A stretch of 64,000 nt of DNA from Cellulomonas taurus (GTDB lineage: Bacteria > Actinomycetota > Actinomycetes > Actinomycetales > Cellulomonadaceae): the NCBI RefSeq assembly GCF_012931845.1, contig NZ_CP051884.1, positions 682,001 through 746,000 on the forward strand. Reading direction: 5' to 3'. A program made the translations under genes and the position numbers. Shown piece by piece: positions 18,884 to 26,836 of the stretch (position 1 is the stretch's first letter; every line of letters starts with the position of its first letter). The notes beneath the pieces were generated by a model. The model was not told the DNA's origin, ran no database searches, and worked only from the letters and a program-made list of their open reading frames with translations.

Positions 18884-19288
18884 ATGTCCGCCACCCTGCC
18901 CCAGGCCACCGGATCCTTCGGTGACAAGCCGACCCTGACCTTCCCCGAGGGTGCCGCCCCCGCCGAGCTGGAGGTGCTGGTCCTCGAGCCGGGCACCGGT
19001 GAGCTGGTCGAGGCCGGCGACGAGATCGAGGTGCACTACCTCGGCCAGAGCTGGAACGGGAACGTCTTCGACAACTCCTACGACCGCGGTTCGTCGATCA
19101 GCTTCCCGATCGGTGTGGGCGCCGTGATCGGCGGCTGGGACGAGGGCCTGGTCGGTCAGCCGGTCGGCTCGCGCCTGCTGCTGTCGATCCCGCCGCACCT
19201 GGGCTACGGCGACCGCGGCGTCCCGCAGGCGGGCATCCGCGGCGGGGACACCCTGGTGTTCGTGGTCGACATCGTCGGCACCCACTGA
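18884..19288 (+). CDS. FKBP-type peptidyl-prolyl isomerase
   Basis: Protein of 134 residues with a single FKBP domain: VEAGDEIEVHYLGQSWNGNVFDNSYDRG pattern, FPIGVGAVIGGWDEGL (the active-site Ile-Trp region) and IPPHLGYGDRGVP, closing with GDTLVFVVDIVG. It accelerates cis-trans isomerisation at prolines and assists folding. No signal peptide, so cytoplasmic. ATG at 18884 with GAGGAGC just upstream. Its TGA overlaps the next ATG by one base (TGATG), coupling it to deoD. Confidence 0.93.
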   Translation: MSATLPQATGSFGDKPTLTFPEGAAPAELEVLVLEPGTGELVEAGDEIEVHYLGQSWNGNVFDNSYDRGSSISFPIGVGAVIGGWDEGLVGQPVGSRLLLSIPPHLGYGDRGVPQAGIRGGDTLVFVVDIVGTH

Positions 19289-20001
19289 TGGCCACCGCGC
19301 ACATCGCCGCGGAGAACGGTGACTTCGCGCCGGATGTGCTGATGCCCGGCGACCCGCGCCGCGCCAAGCGGATCGCGGAGACCGTGCTGGAGGACGCCCG
19401 CCTGGTCACCGAGGTGCGCGGGATGCTCGGCTACACCGGCACCTACCAGGGCCGTCCGGTCTCGGTGATGGGGTCCGGGATGGGCATCCCGTCCATCGCG
19501 ATCTACGCCACCGAGCTGTACCGGTTCTTCGGGGTCGAGCGGATCATCCGGATCGGCACCGCGGGGGGCATGGCACCGTTCCTGAACGTGGGTGACGTGG
19601 TGATCGGCACCGCGGCGCACACCGACTCGGACGTGCTGCGTCGCCTGGTCCCCGGGGCGCACTACTCGGCCACCCCGGACTTCGGCCTGGCGTCCGCCGC
19701 CTACGCCGCCGCCCAGCAGCAGGGCGAGGGCGCTGTGTACGCCGGGGCGATCTTCAGCTCGGACTCGTTCTACAACAACGAGCCGGAGCTGCGCGCCGGC
19801 CTGGTCGCGCACGGCACCCTCGGGGTGGAGATGGAGGCGGCCGGGCTGTACGGCGTCGCCGACCGGGAGGGCAAGAAGGCGCTGGCCATCTGCTCGATCT
19901 CGGACCTGATGTTCCGGGCCGAGGAGCTGTCGGCCGCCGAGCGCGAGCAGCTCTTCGACCGGGCGGTGCAGCTGGGCCTGGCGGCCTTCGCGAACGCCTG
20001 A
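19288..20001 (+). CDS. deoD: Purine-nucleoside phosphorylase, DeoD type
   Basis: Hexameric-type purine nucleoside phosphorylase of 237 residues that splits (deoxy)nucleosides with phosphate in purine salvage. Signatures: MPGDPRRAKRIAE (phosphate-binding Arg), GSGMGIPSIAIYATEL, RIGTAGGM, and GVEMEAAGLYGVA with the ribose-binding Glu; the catalytic Asp lies in ICSISDLMF. The start overlaps the FKBP stop. A very strong 16-bp hairpin closes the operon. Confidence 0.95.
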   Translation: MATAHIAAENGDFAPDVLMPGDPRRAKRIAETVLEDARLVTEVRGMLGYTGTYQGRPVSVMGSGMGIPSIAIYATELYRFFGVERIIRIGTAGGMAPFLNVGDVVIGTAAHTDSDVLRRLVPGAHYSATPDFGLASAAYAAAQQQGEGAVYAGAIFSSDSFYNNEPELRAGLVAHGTLGVEMEAAGLYGVADREGKKALAICSISDLMFRAEELSAAEREQLFDRAVQLGLAAFANA

Positions 20002-20009
20002 CCGGTTCC

Positions 20010-20054
20010 ACGACGAAGCCCGGCACCCCGCTGCGGGATGCCGGGCTTCGTCGT
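20010..20054. terminator. Strong bidirectional terminator between deoD and msrA
   Basis: ACGACGAAGCCCGGCA (20010-20025) pairs perfectly over 16 bp with TGCCGGGCTTCGTCGT (20039-20054); 13-nt loop. It lies between the convergent deoD and msrA genes. Confidence 0.9.
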
Positions 20055-20058
20055 GTGC

Positions 20059-20739
20059 TCAGGCGGAGGCGATGCCGTCCACCGGTCGCGGGCAGGACAC
20101 CCCGGTGCCACCCAGACCGCAGTACCCGTTCGGGTTCTTGTCCAGGTACTGCTGGTGGTAGTCCTCGGCGTAGAAGAACTGCCCCGCCTCGGCGGCGGGC
20201 CGGATCTCGGTGGTGATCGCCCCGAAGCCGGAACGGGCCAACCGCTCCTGGAACGCCTGCCGGGTCTCCTCGGCGACCGCCGCCTGCTCGGGGGTGGTGG
20301 TGTAGATCGTCGACCGGTACTGGGTACCGGCGTCGTTGCCCTGCCGCATGCCCTGGGTCGGGTCGTGACCCTCCCAGAACGCGCGCAGCAGATCGGCGTC
20401 GGAGATCACCGTCGGGTCGTAGGCCACCAGCACCACCTCGGCGTGCCCGGTCAGACCGGTGCACACCTCCTCGTAGCTGGGGTAGGGCGTGAAACCGCCC
20501 TGGTAGCCGACCGCGGTGGTCACCACGCCGGGCAGCTGCCAGAAGACGCGCTCCGCGCCCCAGAAACAGCCCAGGCCGAACACGATGGTCCGGGTGCCCT
20601 CCGGCCAGGGTCCCTGGATCGGGGTGCCGAGCACGGTGTGCGTGCTGGGGACGTGATAGGCGTAGTCGTCGCGGCCACGGAGGGCACGCTCCGGGGTCAC
20701 CATGGTGGTCTTGAGTGCGGAACCGAACAGCCAGTTCAT
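20059..20739 (-). CDS. msrA: Peptide methionine-S-sulfoxide reductase A
   Basis: Repairs methionine S-sulfoxide in proteins (226 residues). The catalytic motif [14 protein letters not shown] lies near residue 55, followed by [18 protein letters not shown] and [19 protein letters not shown], all MsrA signatures. The C-terminal [16 protein letters not shown] provides recycling cysteines, so thioredoxin regeneration is likely. N-terminal extension of about 45 residues is typical of actinobacterial MsrA. Start supported by AGGAGGGG about 10 nt upstream. Confidence 0.95.
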   Translation of the reverse strand: MNWLFGSALKTTMVTPERALRGRDDYAYHVPSTHTVLGTPIQGPWPEGTRTIVFGLGCFWGAERVFWQLPGVVTTAVGYQGGFTPYPSYEEVCTGLTGHAEVVLVAYDPTVISDADLLRAFWEGHDPTQGMRQGNDAGTQYRSTIYTTTPEQAAVAEETRQAFQERLARSGFGAITTEIRPAAEAGQFFYAEDYHQQYLDKNPNGYCGLGGTGVSCPRPVDGIASA

Positions 20740-20814
20740 CTCGGGGCTCCCCTCCTTGCGGGTCCGCGCTCCTCAACCGGCGACATCGCCGTGTCATTCC
20801 CGCCGCGGAACGCC

Positions 20815-20820
20815 TAGCCT
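20815..20820 (+). promoter_or_regulatory. -10 hexamer of leaderless metB promoter
   Basis: TAGCCT ends 6 nt before the GTG at 20827; no ribosome binding site is present. Confidence 0.4.
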
Positions 20821-20826
20821 GTGCTG

Positions 20827-22035
20827 GTGACGAACCACGAGCAGGACTGGTCCGAGGCAGGCTTCTCCACCCGGGCGATCCACGCCGGTCAGGCACCGGA
20901 TCCGACCACCGGCGCGGTGGTGACACCGATCTACCAGGTGTCGACCTACGCCCAGGACGGCGTCGGGGGGCTGCGCAACGGCTACGAGTACTCCCGGTCG
21001 GCGAACCCGACCCGCGACGCGCTCCAGGAGGCACTGGCCAGCGCCGAGCGTGGTGGCGCCGCCTTCGCCTTCGCCTCCGGACTGGCGGCCGAGGACACCC
21101 TGCTGCGTGCGGTGCTGCGTCCCGGTGACCACGTGGTGATCCCGAACGACGCCTACGGCGGCACCTACCGGCTGATCGCGCGGGTGTTCGGGCCGTGGGG
21201 GATCGAGCACACCCCGGCCGACCTGTCCGACGCCGACGCGGTCGCCGCGGCGATCCAGCCCGGTCGCACCAAGCTGATCTGGGCCGAGACCCCGACCAAC
21301 CCGCTGCTCGGCATCGCCGACATCGCGGCGCTCAGCGGCCTGGCCCGCGGTGCCGGGGCGCTGCTGGTGGTCGACAACACCTTCGCCACCCCGTACCTGC
21401 AGCAGCCGCTGGCGCTGGGTGCGGACGTGGTGGTGCACTCCACCACCAAGTACATCGGGGGGCACTCGGATGTGGTGGGCGGCGCCGTCATCACCGCCGA
21501 CGGCGCACAGCTTCCGGTGGGCCTGACCGGTCCGACCGGCAGCCAGGCGCTCGCGGATGCCGTGGCCTTCCACCAGAACGCCTCCGGCGCGATCGCCGGG
21601 CCCTTCGACGGCTGGCTGACCCTGCGCGGGCTCAAGACCCTGTGCGTGCGGATGGACCGGCACAGCGCCAACGCCGCCGCGGTGGCGGCGTTCCTGGAGC
21701 AGCGGGCCGACATCCCCGCGGTGATCTACCCCGGGCTGCCCTCCCACCCGCAGCACGAGGTCGCCGCCCGGCAGATGTCCGGCTTCGGCGGCATGGTGTC
21801 CTTCCGGGCCGGCAGCGCCGAGCGCGCGGCGGAGATCTGCGCCAAGACCCGAGTGTTCACCCTGGCCGAGTCGCTGGGCGGGGTGGAGTCCCTGATCGAA
21901 CTCCCGGCCCGGATGACCCACGGCTCCGTGGTCGGCACCGCGCTGGAGGTGCCGGACGACCTGGTGCGACTGAGCGTCGGCATCGAGGACGAGGCGGACC
22001 TGATCGCCGACCTGACGCAGGCGCTGGCGTCGTGA
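20827..22035 (+). CDS. metB: Cystathionine gamma-synthase/lyase family enzyme
   Basis: PLP enzyme of the Cys/Met metabolism family, about 402 residues. It makes cystathionine from an activated homoserine and cysteine, or the reverse lyase reaction. Family motifs: STRAIHAGQAPDP, YEYSRSANPTRDALQ, FASGLAAEDT, PNDAYGGTYRL, ETPTNPLL, VDNTFATPYLQQPL, and the PLP lysine in VVHSTTKYIGGHSD; the C-terminus has FTLAESLGGVESLIELPARMTH. Synthase and lyase roles are hard to separate by sequence. With cbs nearby, reversible transsulfuration is likely. GTG at 20827 is preferred over 20821 because it sits 6 nt after TAGCCT. Its stop overlaps the next gene by 4 nt. Confidence 0.92.
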   Translation: MTNHEQDWSEAGFSTRAIHAGQAPDPTTGAVVTPIYQVSTYAQDGVGGLRNGYEYSRSANPTRDALQEALASAERGGAAFAFASGLAAEDTLLRAVLRPGDHVVIPNDAYGGTYRLIARVFGPWGIEHTPADLSDADAVAAAIQPGRTKLIWAETPTNPLLGIADIAALSGLARGAGALLVVDNTFATPYLQQPLALGADVVVHSTTKYIGGHSDVVGGAVITADGAQLPVGLTGPTGSQALADAVAFHQNASGAIAGPFDGWLTLRGLKTLCVRMDRHSANAAAVAAFLEQRADIPAVIYPGLPSHPQHEVAARQMSGFGGMVSFRAGSAERAAEICAKTRVFTLAESLGGVESLIELPARMTHGSVVGTALEVPDDLVRLSVGIEDEADLIADLTQALAS

Positions 22036-23207
22036 GGAGCCGCCGCCGTCCGGTGCTGCACGAGGGTGACCTCGCCACCGGGCACACCCCGCAGGGCTGG
22101 ACGGCCGAGCAGTCGGTGACCCCGGCGGTGCGAGCAGCGGCGTCCTGGTCCTGGCGGTTCCTGCTGATCGCCGGTGCGGCCGCCGCCGCCTTCTGGCTGA
22201 TCGGCTACTTCCAGGTGATCGTGGTGTCGGTCGCGGTGGCGCTGCTGCTCACCGTGCTGCTGATGCCGGTGGCCTCCTTCCTGCGCCGACGGCTGCACTT
22301 CGGCCGCACGCTGGCCGCCATCACCTCGGTGATCGGGCTGCTGGCGGTGGTGGCCGGGCTGGTGGTGCTGGCCGGCCGGTCGATCGCCGCCGGGTTCGGC
22401 GACCTGAGCGACCAGGCTTCCGAGGGTGTCGACAAGCTGCTGAACTGGCTGGAGACCAGCCCGTTGCAGGTCACCTCGATGCAGGTCAGCGACCTGGTCG
22501 ACCAGGGCCGCCAGCAGTTGCAGGACAACGCGTCCAGCCTGCTCTCGGGCGCGCTGTCGGTGACCACCACGGTCGGGCACGTCGCCGCCGGTGCGCTGAT
22601 CGCGCTGTTCTGCACCTTCTTCTTCCTGCGTGAGGGCCGCACCGTGTGGTCCTGGGTGGTGAACCTGCTGCCCCGCAGCGTCCGGGAGCGGGTGCACCAG
22701 GCGGGCCGTCGCGGCCTGGTCACGCTGAGCGCCTACACCCGCACCCAGATCCTGGTCGCCCTGGTGGACGCGACCGGCATCGGCATCGGCGCCGCGATCC
22801 TCCAGGTGCCGCTCGCCCTGCCGCTGGCGACGCTGGTCTTCGTCGGGTCCTTCATCCCGATCGTCGGCGCGATCGTGACCGGTGCGGTGGCGGTGCTGGT
22901 CGCCCTGGTCGCGCACGGTCCGGTGATCGCGCTGATCATGCTCGGCGTCGTGCTGCTGGTCCAGCAGTTGGAGGGGCACATCCTGCAGCCGTTCCTGATG
23001 GGCCACGCGGTGTCCCTGCACCCGGTGGCGGTGCTGCTGGTGGTGACCGCCGGGTCGATGGCGGCCGGGATCGTCGGCGCCCTGTTCGCGGTGCCGATCG
23101 CCGCGGTGCTCAACACGGTGGTCCTCTACCTGCACGGCCACGACAAGTTCCCGCAGTTGGGGGTCGACGACCACGTCGAGCTCCGCCGACCGAGAGCCGA
23201 CGCGTGA
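22032..23207 (+). CDS. AI-2E family transporter
   Basis: Membrane protein of 391 residues in the AI-2 exporter/YhhQ-PerM superfamily. N-terminal helix pair (FLLIAGAAAAAFWLIG, VIVVSVAVALLLTVLLMPV), a periplasmic-type coiled region (residues about 110-170), and a C-terminal membrane domain with PLATLVFVGSFIPIVGAIVTG and the conserved LVQQLEGHILQPFLMGHAVSLHPVAVLL, diagnostic of the family. Substrate in actinobacteria is unknown. GTG at 22032 overlaps the metB stop and its own stop overlaps ilvA by 4 nt, so the three genes form one operon. Confidence 0.9.
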   Translation: MRSRRRPVLHEGDLATGHTPQGWTAEQSVTPAVRAAASWSWRFLLIAGAAAAAFWLIGYFQVIVVSVAVALLLTVLLMPVASFLRRRLHFGRTLAAITSVIGLLAVVAGLVVLAGRSIAAGFGDLSDQASEGVDKLLNWLETSPLQVTSMQVSDLVDQGRQQLQDNASSLLSGALSVTTTVGHVAAGALIALFCTFFFLREGRTVWSWVVNLLPRSVRERVHQAGRRGLVTLSAYTRTQILVALVDATGIGIGAAILQVPLALPLATLVFVGSFIPIVGAIVTGAVAVLVALVAHGPVIALIMLGVVLLVQQLEGHILQPFLMGHAVSLHPVAVLLVVTAGSMAAGIVGALFAVPIAAVLNTVVLYLHGHDKFPQLGVDDHVELRRPRADA

Positions 23208-24409
23208 CGTTCCTGGACGACGTCCGGGCGGCGACCGAGCTGCTCGACGGTGTGGTCACCCGCACCCCGGTCGAGTTCTCCCGCGCGCTGAGCCAGATCG
23301 CCGGGACGGACGTCTACCTCAAATGCGAGAACCTGCAGCGCTCCGGGTCCTTCAAGGTGCGCGGCGCCTACGTGCGGATGGCCCGGCTGAGCGCCGAGGA
23401 GCAGGCGCGGGGCGTGGTCGCCGCCAGTGCCGGCAACCATGCCCAGGGCGTGGCGCTGGCCGCCGCCAAGCTCGGGATCGACGCGGTGGTCTACATGCCG
23501 ATCGACGCCGCGCTGCCCAAGATCGCCGCGACCCGGGAGTACGGCGCCGAGGTCCGGTTGCACGGGGTGACGGTCGATGAGGCGCTGGCCGCCGCCCGTG
23601 CGGAGTCCGAGCGCACGGGGGCGGTGCTGATCCACCCCTTCGACCATCACGACGTCGTGGTCGGTCAGGGCACCCTCGCGCTGGAACTGGTCGAGCAGGT
23701 GCCCGACGCGGCGACCGTGCTGGTGCCGGTCGGCGGTGGCGGTCTGGTCGCCGGGATCCAGGGTGCGCTCGCCGAGCTGCGACCGGACATCCGGGTGATC
23801 GGCGTCCAGGCGTCGCGTGCCGCCGCGTACCCGATCTCGCTGGCGGCGGGGGAGCCGACCACCGCCACCGAACTGCACACGATGGCCGACGGCATCGCGG
23901 TGGGCACTCCGGGTCTGGTGCCCTTCGACCTGCTGCACCGGCACGGCACCGAGGTGCGCACCGTCTCCGAGGAGGACCTGTCCCGCGCGCTGCTGCTCAC
24001 CGCCGAGCGCGCGAAGCTGCTGGTCGAGCCGGCCGGTGCCGCCGGGGTCGCGGCGGTGATGGCCGGGGGCCACGGTGCCTTCGCCGGGCCGGTGGTCGTG
24101 GTGCTCTCCGGCGGCAACATCGACCCGCTGGTGCTGCTCCGGGTGGTGCGGCACGGTCTCGCGTCCTCGGGCCGCTACCTGCAGCTGCGGGTCCGGCTGC
24201 ACGACACCCCGGGCGCGCTGGCCGGGCTGCTGCGTGAGCTGGCCAAGCTGGGCACCAACGTGATGCACGTGAACCACACCCGGACCGGCGTCGACCTGGA
24301 CGTCGACGAGGTCGAGGTCGAGCTCCAGGTGGAGACCAAGGGCCCCGAACACTGCGCCGGGGTGCTGGCCCGGCTGCGGGACGACGGGTACCGCCTGGCC
24401 GAACACTGA
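23204..24409 (+). CDS. ilvA: Threonine ammonia-lyase with ACT domain
   Basis: PLP threonine dehydratase giving 2-oxobutyrate and ammonia, first step toward isoleucine or threonine breakdown (401 residues). PLP lysine in LQRSGSFKVRGAY near residue 53, phosphate loop VAASAGNHAQGVALA, glycine loop VPVGGGGLVAGIQGAL, and VVLSGGNIDPL. A C-terminal ACT domain (about 330-401, YLQLRVRLHDTPGALAGLL) suggests amino-acid control; a single short ACT is the catabolic/actinobacterial pattern. GTG start overlaps the transporter stop. Terminator overlaps its stop codon. Confidence 0.93.
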   Translation: MTFLDDVRAATELLDGVVTRTPVEFSRALSQIAGTDVYLKCENLQRSGSFKVRGAYVRMARLSAEEQARGVVAASAGNHAQGVALAAAKLGIDAVVYMPIDAALPKIAATREYGAEVRLHGVTVDEALAAARAESERTGAVLIHPFDHHDVVVGQGTLALELVEQVPDAATVLVPVGGGGLVAGIQGALAELRPDIRVIGVQASRAAAYPISLAAGEPTTATELHTMADGIAVGTPGLVPFDLLHRHGTEVRTVSEEDLSRALLLTAERAKLLVEPAGAAGVAAVMAGGHGAFAGPVVVVLSGGNIDPLVLLRVVRHGLASSGRYLQLRVRLHDTPGALAGLLRELAKLGTNVMHVNHTRTGVDLDVDEVEVELQVETKGPEHCAGVLARLRDDGYRLAEH

Positions 24410-24450
24410 GAGAGGCCCGCCGCGAGTGGTCGCGTGCGGGCCTCTCTCAG
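24406..24450. terminator. Bidirectional terminator between ilvA and greA
   Basis: Perfect 15-bp stem CTGAGAGAGGCCCGC (24406-24420) with GCGGGCCTCTCTCAG (24436-24450). It includes the ilvA TGA and ends 10 nt before the greA stop. Confidence 0.9.
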
Positions 24451-24460
24451 CGAGGGCGTT

Positions 24461-24949
24461 TCAGCCGGTGAACGGCTTCGCGCTGATGATCGTCACCGGG
24501 ATGTCCTTGCCGTTCGGCGCGACATAGGTGGTCTTGTCGCCGACCTTGTGGCCGTTGATCGACTCACCCAGCGGCGAGGTGGGGGAGAACACGTCGATGT
24601 CGGCGGTGCCGGCGATCTCCCGGGAGCCGAGCAGGAACGTCATCTCGTCCCCGGCGACCTCCGCGACCACCAGCATGCCGGGCTCGACCACACCGTCGTC
24701 CGGCGGGGTGCCGATCTGCACGTTGCGCAGCTTGGCCTGCAGCTCGCGGATCCGCGCCTCCTGCTTGGCCTGCTCCTCGCGTGCGGCGTGGTAGCCGCCG
24801 TTCTCCTTCAGGTCGCCCTCGTCACGAGCAGCGGCGATCCGCTCGGTGACCTCGGCGCGACCCGCACCCTCGAGGTGCTCCAGCTCCGCCTTGAGGCGGT
24901 CGTAGGCCTCCTGCGTCAACCAGGTGGTGGCCTGCGTCGTGTCGGTCAC
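24461..24949 (-). CDS. greA: Transcription elongation factor GreA
   Basis: Rescues backtracked RNA polymerase by stimulating transcript cleavage. The 162-residue protein has the N-terminal coiled-coil with the acidic tip IAAARDEGDLKENGGYHAAREEQ (catalytic Asp/Glu pair) and a C-terminal FKBP-like domain (VGDKTTYVAPNGKDIPVTIISAKPF). GTG at 24949 is set by GGAAGGAG about 6 nt upstream. A 160-nt leader runs to a TATCAT -10 at 25111-25116. Confidence 0.95.
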   Translation of the reverse strand: MTDTTQATTWLTQEAYDRLKAELEHLEGAGRAEVTERIAAARDEGDLKENGGYHAAREEQAKQEARIRELQAKLRNVQIGTPPDDGVVEPGMLVVAEVAGDEMTFLLGSREIAGTADIDVFSPTSPLGESINGHKVGDKTTYVAPNGKDIPVTIISAKPFTG

Positions 24950-25014
24950 GTCCCACTCCTTCCAGCAACGGGCGCACCCCAGGCGGGTGCGCTCGAGAAG
25001 AATCGCCTCGCCCC

Positions 25015-25041
25015 GACGTGCATGCGTGTCCGCGTCGGGTG
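25015..25041 (-). other. Stem-loop in greA leader
   Basis: CCCGACG and CGTCGGG, 7 bp, enclose a 12- to 13-nt loop inside the long untranslated leader of greA. It may be an attenuator or simple leader structure; no known riboswitch pattern was recognised. Confidence 0.3.
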
Positions 25042-25110
25042 GGAACGGGTGCTCCGCCTCACGGTCGCATCGACGGTCTCGTCGGACCGAGGCGGCGTCT
25101 TGAATCGGCC

Positions 25111-25116
25111 ATGATA
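25111..25116 (-). promoter_or_regulatory. greA -10 element
   Basis: TATCAT on the minus strand (ATGATA on plus). It would give a leader of about 155 nt before greA. No good -35 element is visible. Confidence 0.45.
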
Positions 25117-25121
25117 GCGAA

Positions 25122-25517
25122 CTACTGGGCCTCGCACCCGTGTACGACGGCGGTGACGGCCTCCTCCGCGGTGGGCACCGTGGTGGTGACCCGGGTGGTG
25201 CGCTCGGTGGCCGGACCCACGGTGACCTGCTGGACGCCGACCTCGGCATGACTGGAGCTGAGCGCCTGCACCCGGCAGACCGCGACCGCCCCGGGCTCCT
25301 GGATCACGTCGAAGGTGATCTCCACCGCCGTGCTGCCGTCGATCCGGTAGCCGACCTCGTTCCACCGCACCGCGGTCCCCGCGGCACCCAGTCCGATCCA
25401 GACCACCAGGGCCAGTCCGACCGCCGCCAGCGCACCGATCGCGATCCGGGCGGCGCGCCGCCGCGTCGGGCTCGGCGGGGTGCCGTAGCGGCCGAGGGGC
25501 GGGTGGGTGTCGGTCAC
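25122..25517 (-). CDS. DUF4307 membrane protein
   Basis: Actinobacterial protein of 131 residues and unknown function with one membrane helix (about residues 24-46, IAIGALAAVGLALVVWIGLG) and an extracytoplasmic beta-rich domain ending in VVHGCEAQ. Two cysteines (AVCRV, HGC) could form a disulfide outside the cell. It always tends to lie between greA and mca in actinobacteria (Rv1081c in M. tuberculosis). GTG at 25517 with GGAG 7 nt upstream. Divergent from mca. Confidence 0.82.
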   Translation of the reverse strand: MTDTHPPLGRYGTPPSPTRRRAARIAIGALAAVGLALVVWIGLGAAGTAVRWNEVGYRIDGSTAVEITFDVIQEPGAVAVCRVQALSSSHAEVGVQQVTVGPATERTTRVTTTVPTAEEAVTAVVHGCEAQ

Positions 25518-25565
25518 GGGGTGACTCCGGTTCGATCGGCTGTGCGGATGCGATCATTGTCCCCT

Positions 25566-25583
25566 GTCGGGTCCGGACCCGAC
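25566..25583. promoter_or_regulatory. 18-bp perfect palindrome upstream of mca
   Basis: GTCGGGTCCGGACCCGAC reads the same on both strands. It lies between the divergent DUF4307 and mca genes, 10 nt before the mca ribosome binding site. It may be an operator or form an RNA hairpin in the mca leader. Confidence 0.5.
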
Positions 25584-25610
25584 GACGCGACCAGAAGGAA
25601 GCCACGCCAC

Positions 25611-26480
25611 GTGACCGAGCAGCTCCGCCTGATGGCGGTCCACGCCCACCCGGACGACGAGTCGAGCAAGGGCGCCGCCACCACCGCACGTTATGCAGCC
25701 GAGGGGGTGGAGGTCCTGATCGTCACCTGCACCGGCGGCGAGCGGGGCGACATCCTCAACCCGCACTACCCGGCCTTCACCGGCACCCCGGAGGAGATGG
25801 GCCGGATCCGCCGCGCCGAGATGGCCGCCGCCGCTGACGCGCTCGGTGTCCGGCAGCAGTGGCTCGGCTTCGTCGACTCCGGGCTGCCGGAGGGCGACCC
25901 GCTGCCGCCGCTGCCGGAGGGCTGCTTCGCCCTGCAACCGCTGGAGGTGGCCTCCGAGCCGCTGGTCCGCGCGGTGCGCGAGTTCCGTCCTCAGGTGATC
26001 ACCGCCTACGACCCGACCGGCGGGTACCCGCACCCGGACCACATCATGACCCACCGGGTGGCCTTCGAGGCCTTCCACGCGGCGGGCGACCCGGAGCGCT
26101 ACCGGGACTCCGGCGAGCCGTGGACCCCGTCGAAGCTGTACTACAACCACGGCTTCTCCATGAAGCGGCTGCGCACGGTGCACGAGGCGATGATCGCCCG
26201 CGGTCTGGAGTCGCCCTTCGGGGAGTGGGTCGAGTCCCGCGCCGCCCGGGAGATGCCCGAGCGCGAGGTCACCACGCTGATCCCGGTCGCCGACTACTTC
26301 GACCACCGCGACGCGGCGCTGCGCGCGCATGCGACCCAGATCGACCCGGAGGGCTTCTTCTTCGGGATCCCCCGGGAGCTGGAGCGCGAGGTCTGGCCCT
26401 GGGACGAGTACGAGCTGGCCGAGTCCCGGGTGCCGACCACCCTGCCCGAGGACGACCTGTTCGCCGGGATCCGGGCATGA
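25611..26480 (+). CDS. mca: Mycothiol S-conjugate amidase
   Basis: Zinc amidase of 289 residues that cleaves mycothiol conjugates so that the toxin leaves as a mercapturic acid. The LmbE-like zinc site is visible as VHAHPDDESSKGA (His, Asp, Asp-Glu) and GGYPHPDHIMTHR; TCTGGERGDILNP and YDPTGGYPHPDH are typical. Length and the C-terminal FFFGIPRELEREVWPWDEYELAES segment favour Mca over the deacetylase MshB. GTG at 25611 with AGAAGGAAG upstream. Marks the organism as a mycothiol producer. Overlaps the next gene by 4 nt. Confidence 0.95.
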   Translation: MTEQLRLMAVHAHPDDESSKGAATTARYAAEGVEVLIVTCTGGERGDILNPHYPAFTGTPEEMGRIRRAEMAAAADALGVRQQWLGFVDSGLPEGDPLPPLPEGCFALQPLEVASEPLVRAVREFRPQVITAYDPTGGYPHPDHIMTHRVAFEAFHAAGDPERYRDSGEPWTPSKLYYNHGFSMKRLRTVHEAMIARGLESPFGEWVESRAAREMPEREVTTLIPVADYFDHRDAALRAHATQIDPEGFFFGIPRELEREVWPWDEYELAESRVPTTLPEDDLFAGIRA

Positions 26481-26836
26481 CCGCCGCGGCGCTGCACGGG
26501 GCGCTGCTGCAGGTGTGGGCCGAGGTGTCGCCCAGCCCCAGCCCGAGCACGCTGGAGATCCCGCCGGAGGACCAGACGTCGCCGGGTCTGCTCGGCTTCC
26601 TGGTCACCTTCGCCGCGGCGCTCGCGGTGATGGCGCTGGGCTACTCGCTGGTGCGCAAGCTGCGCAAGGTCGAGCGGCGTGGGCAGCAGCTGGAGGCGGA
26701 CGAGCGGGCGGCCACTGAGCAGTCGGGCACGCAGCAGTCGGGCATCCAGCAGTCGGCGGACGAGCAGTCGGGCGCCCAGCAGTCGGCCCCCGACCGGACG
26801 CCCACCGAGCGGCCCCAGGACCCGGACGTCCGATGA
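26477..26836 (+). CDS. Small membrane protein with QQSG repeats
   Basis: Protein of 119 residues of unknown function. A hydrophobic N-terminus, a single clear membrane helix (about residues 36-57, LLGFLVTFAAALAVMALGYSLV), then a basic stretch (RKLRKVERRG) and a hydrophilic tail containing five 5-residue repeats of the type QQSGx. The positive residues after the helix suggest the tail is cytoplasmic. It matches in place the small membrane gene next to mca in other actinobacteria (Rv1083). ATGA overlaps link it with mca upstream and the nitrilase downstream. Confidence 0.75.
   Translation: MTAAALHGALLQVWAEVSPSPSPSTLEIPPEDQTSPGLLGFLVTFAAALAVMALGYSLVRKLRKVERRGQQLEADERAATEQSGTQQSGIQQSADEQSGAQQSAPDRTPTERPQDPDVR
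26717..26791 (+). repeat. Five 15-bp tandem repeats inside coding sequence
   Basis: Five in-frame copies of about SAGCAGTCGGGCNNN encode EQSGT, QQSGI, QQSAD, EQSGA, QQSAP. Copy number is likely to vary between strains without frameshift. Confidence 0.8.

Noticed and set aside
20740..20826. SAM or other methionine riboswitch before metB
   Set aside because: The start appears leaderless, leaving no room for an aptamer.
24950..25110. Riboswitch in the greA leader
   Set aside because: Only a 7-bp hairpin seen; no conserved riboswitch core recognised.
26717..26791. CRISPR or mobile repeat
   Set aside because: 15-bp in-frame repeats inside a coding region; protein-level repeat explains them.
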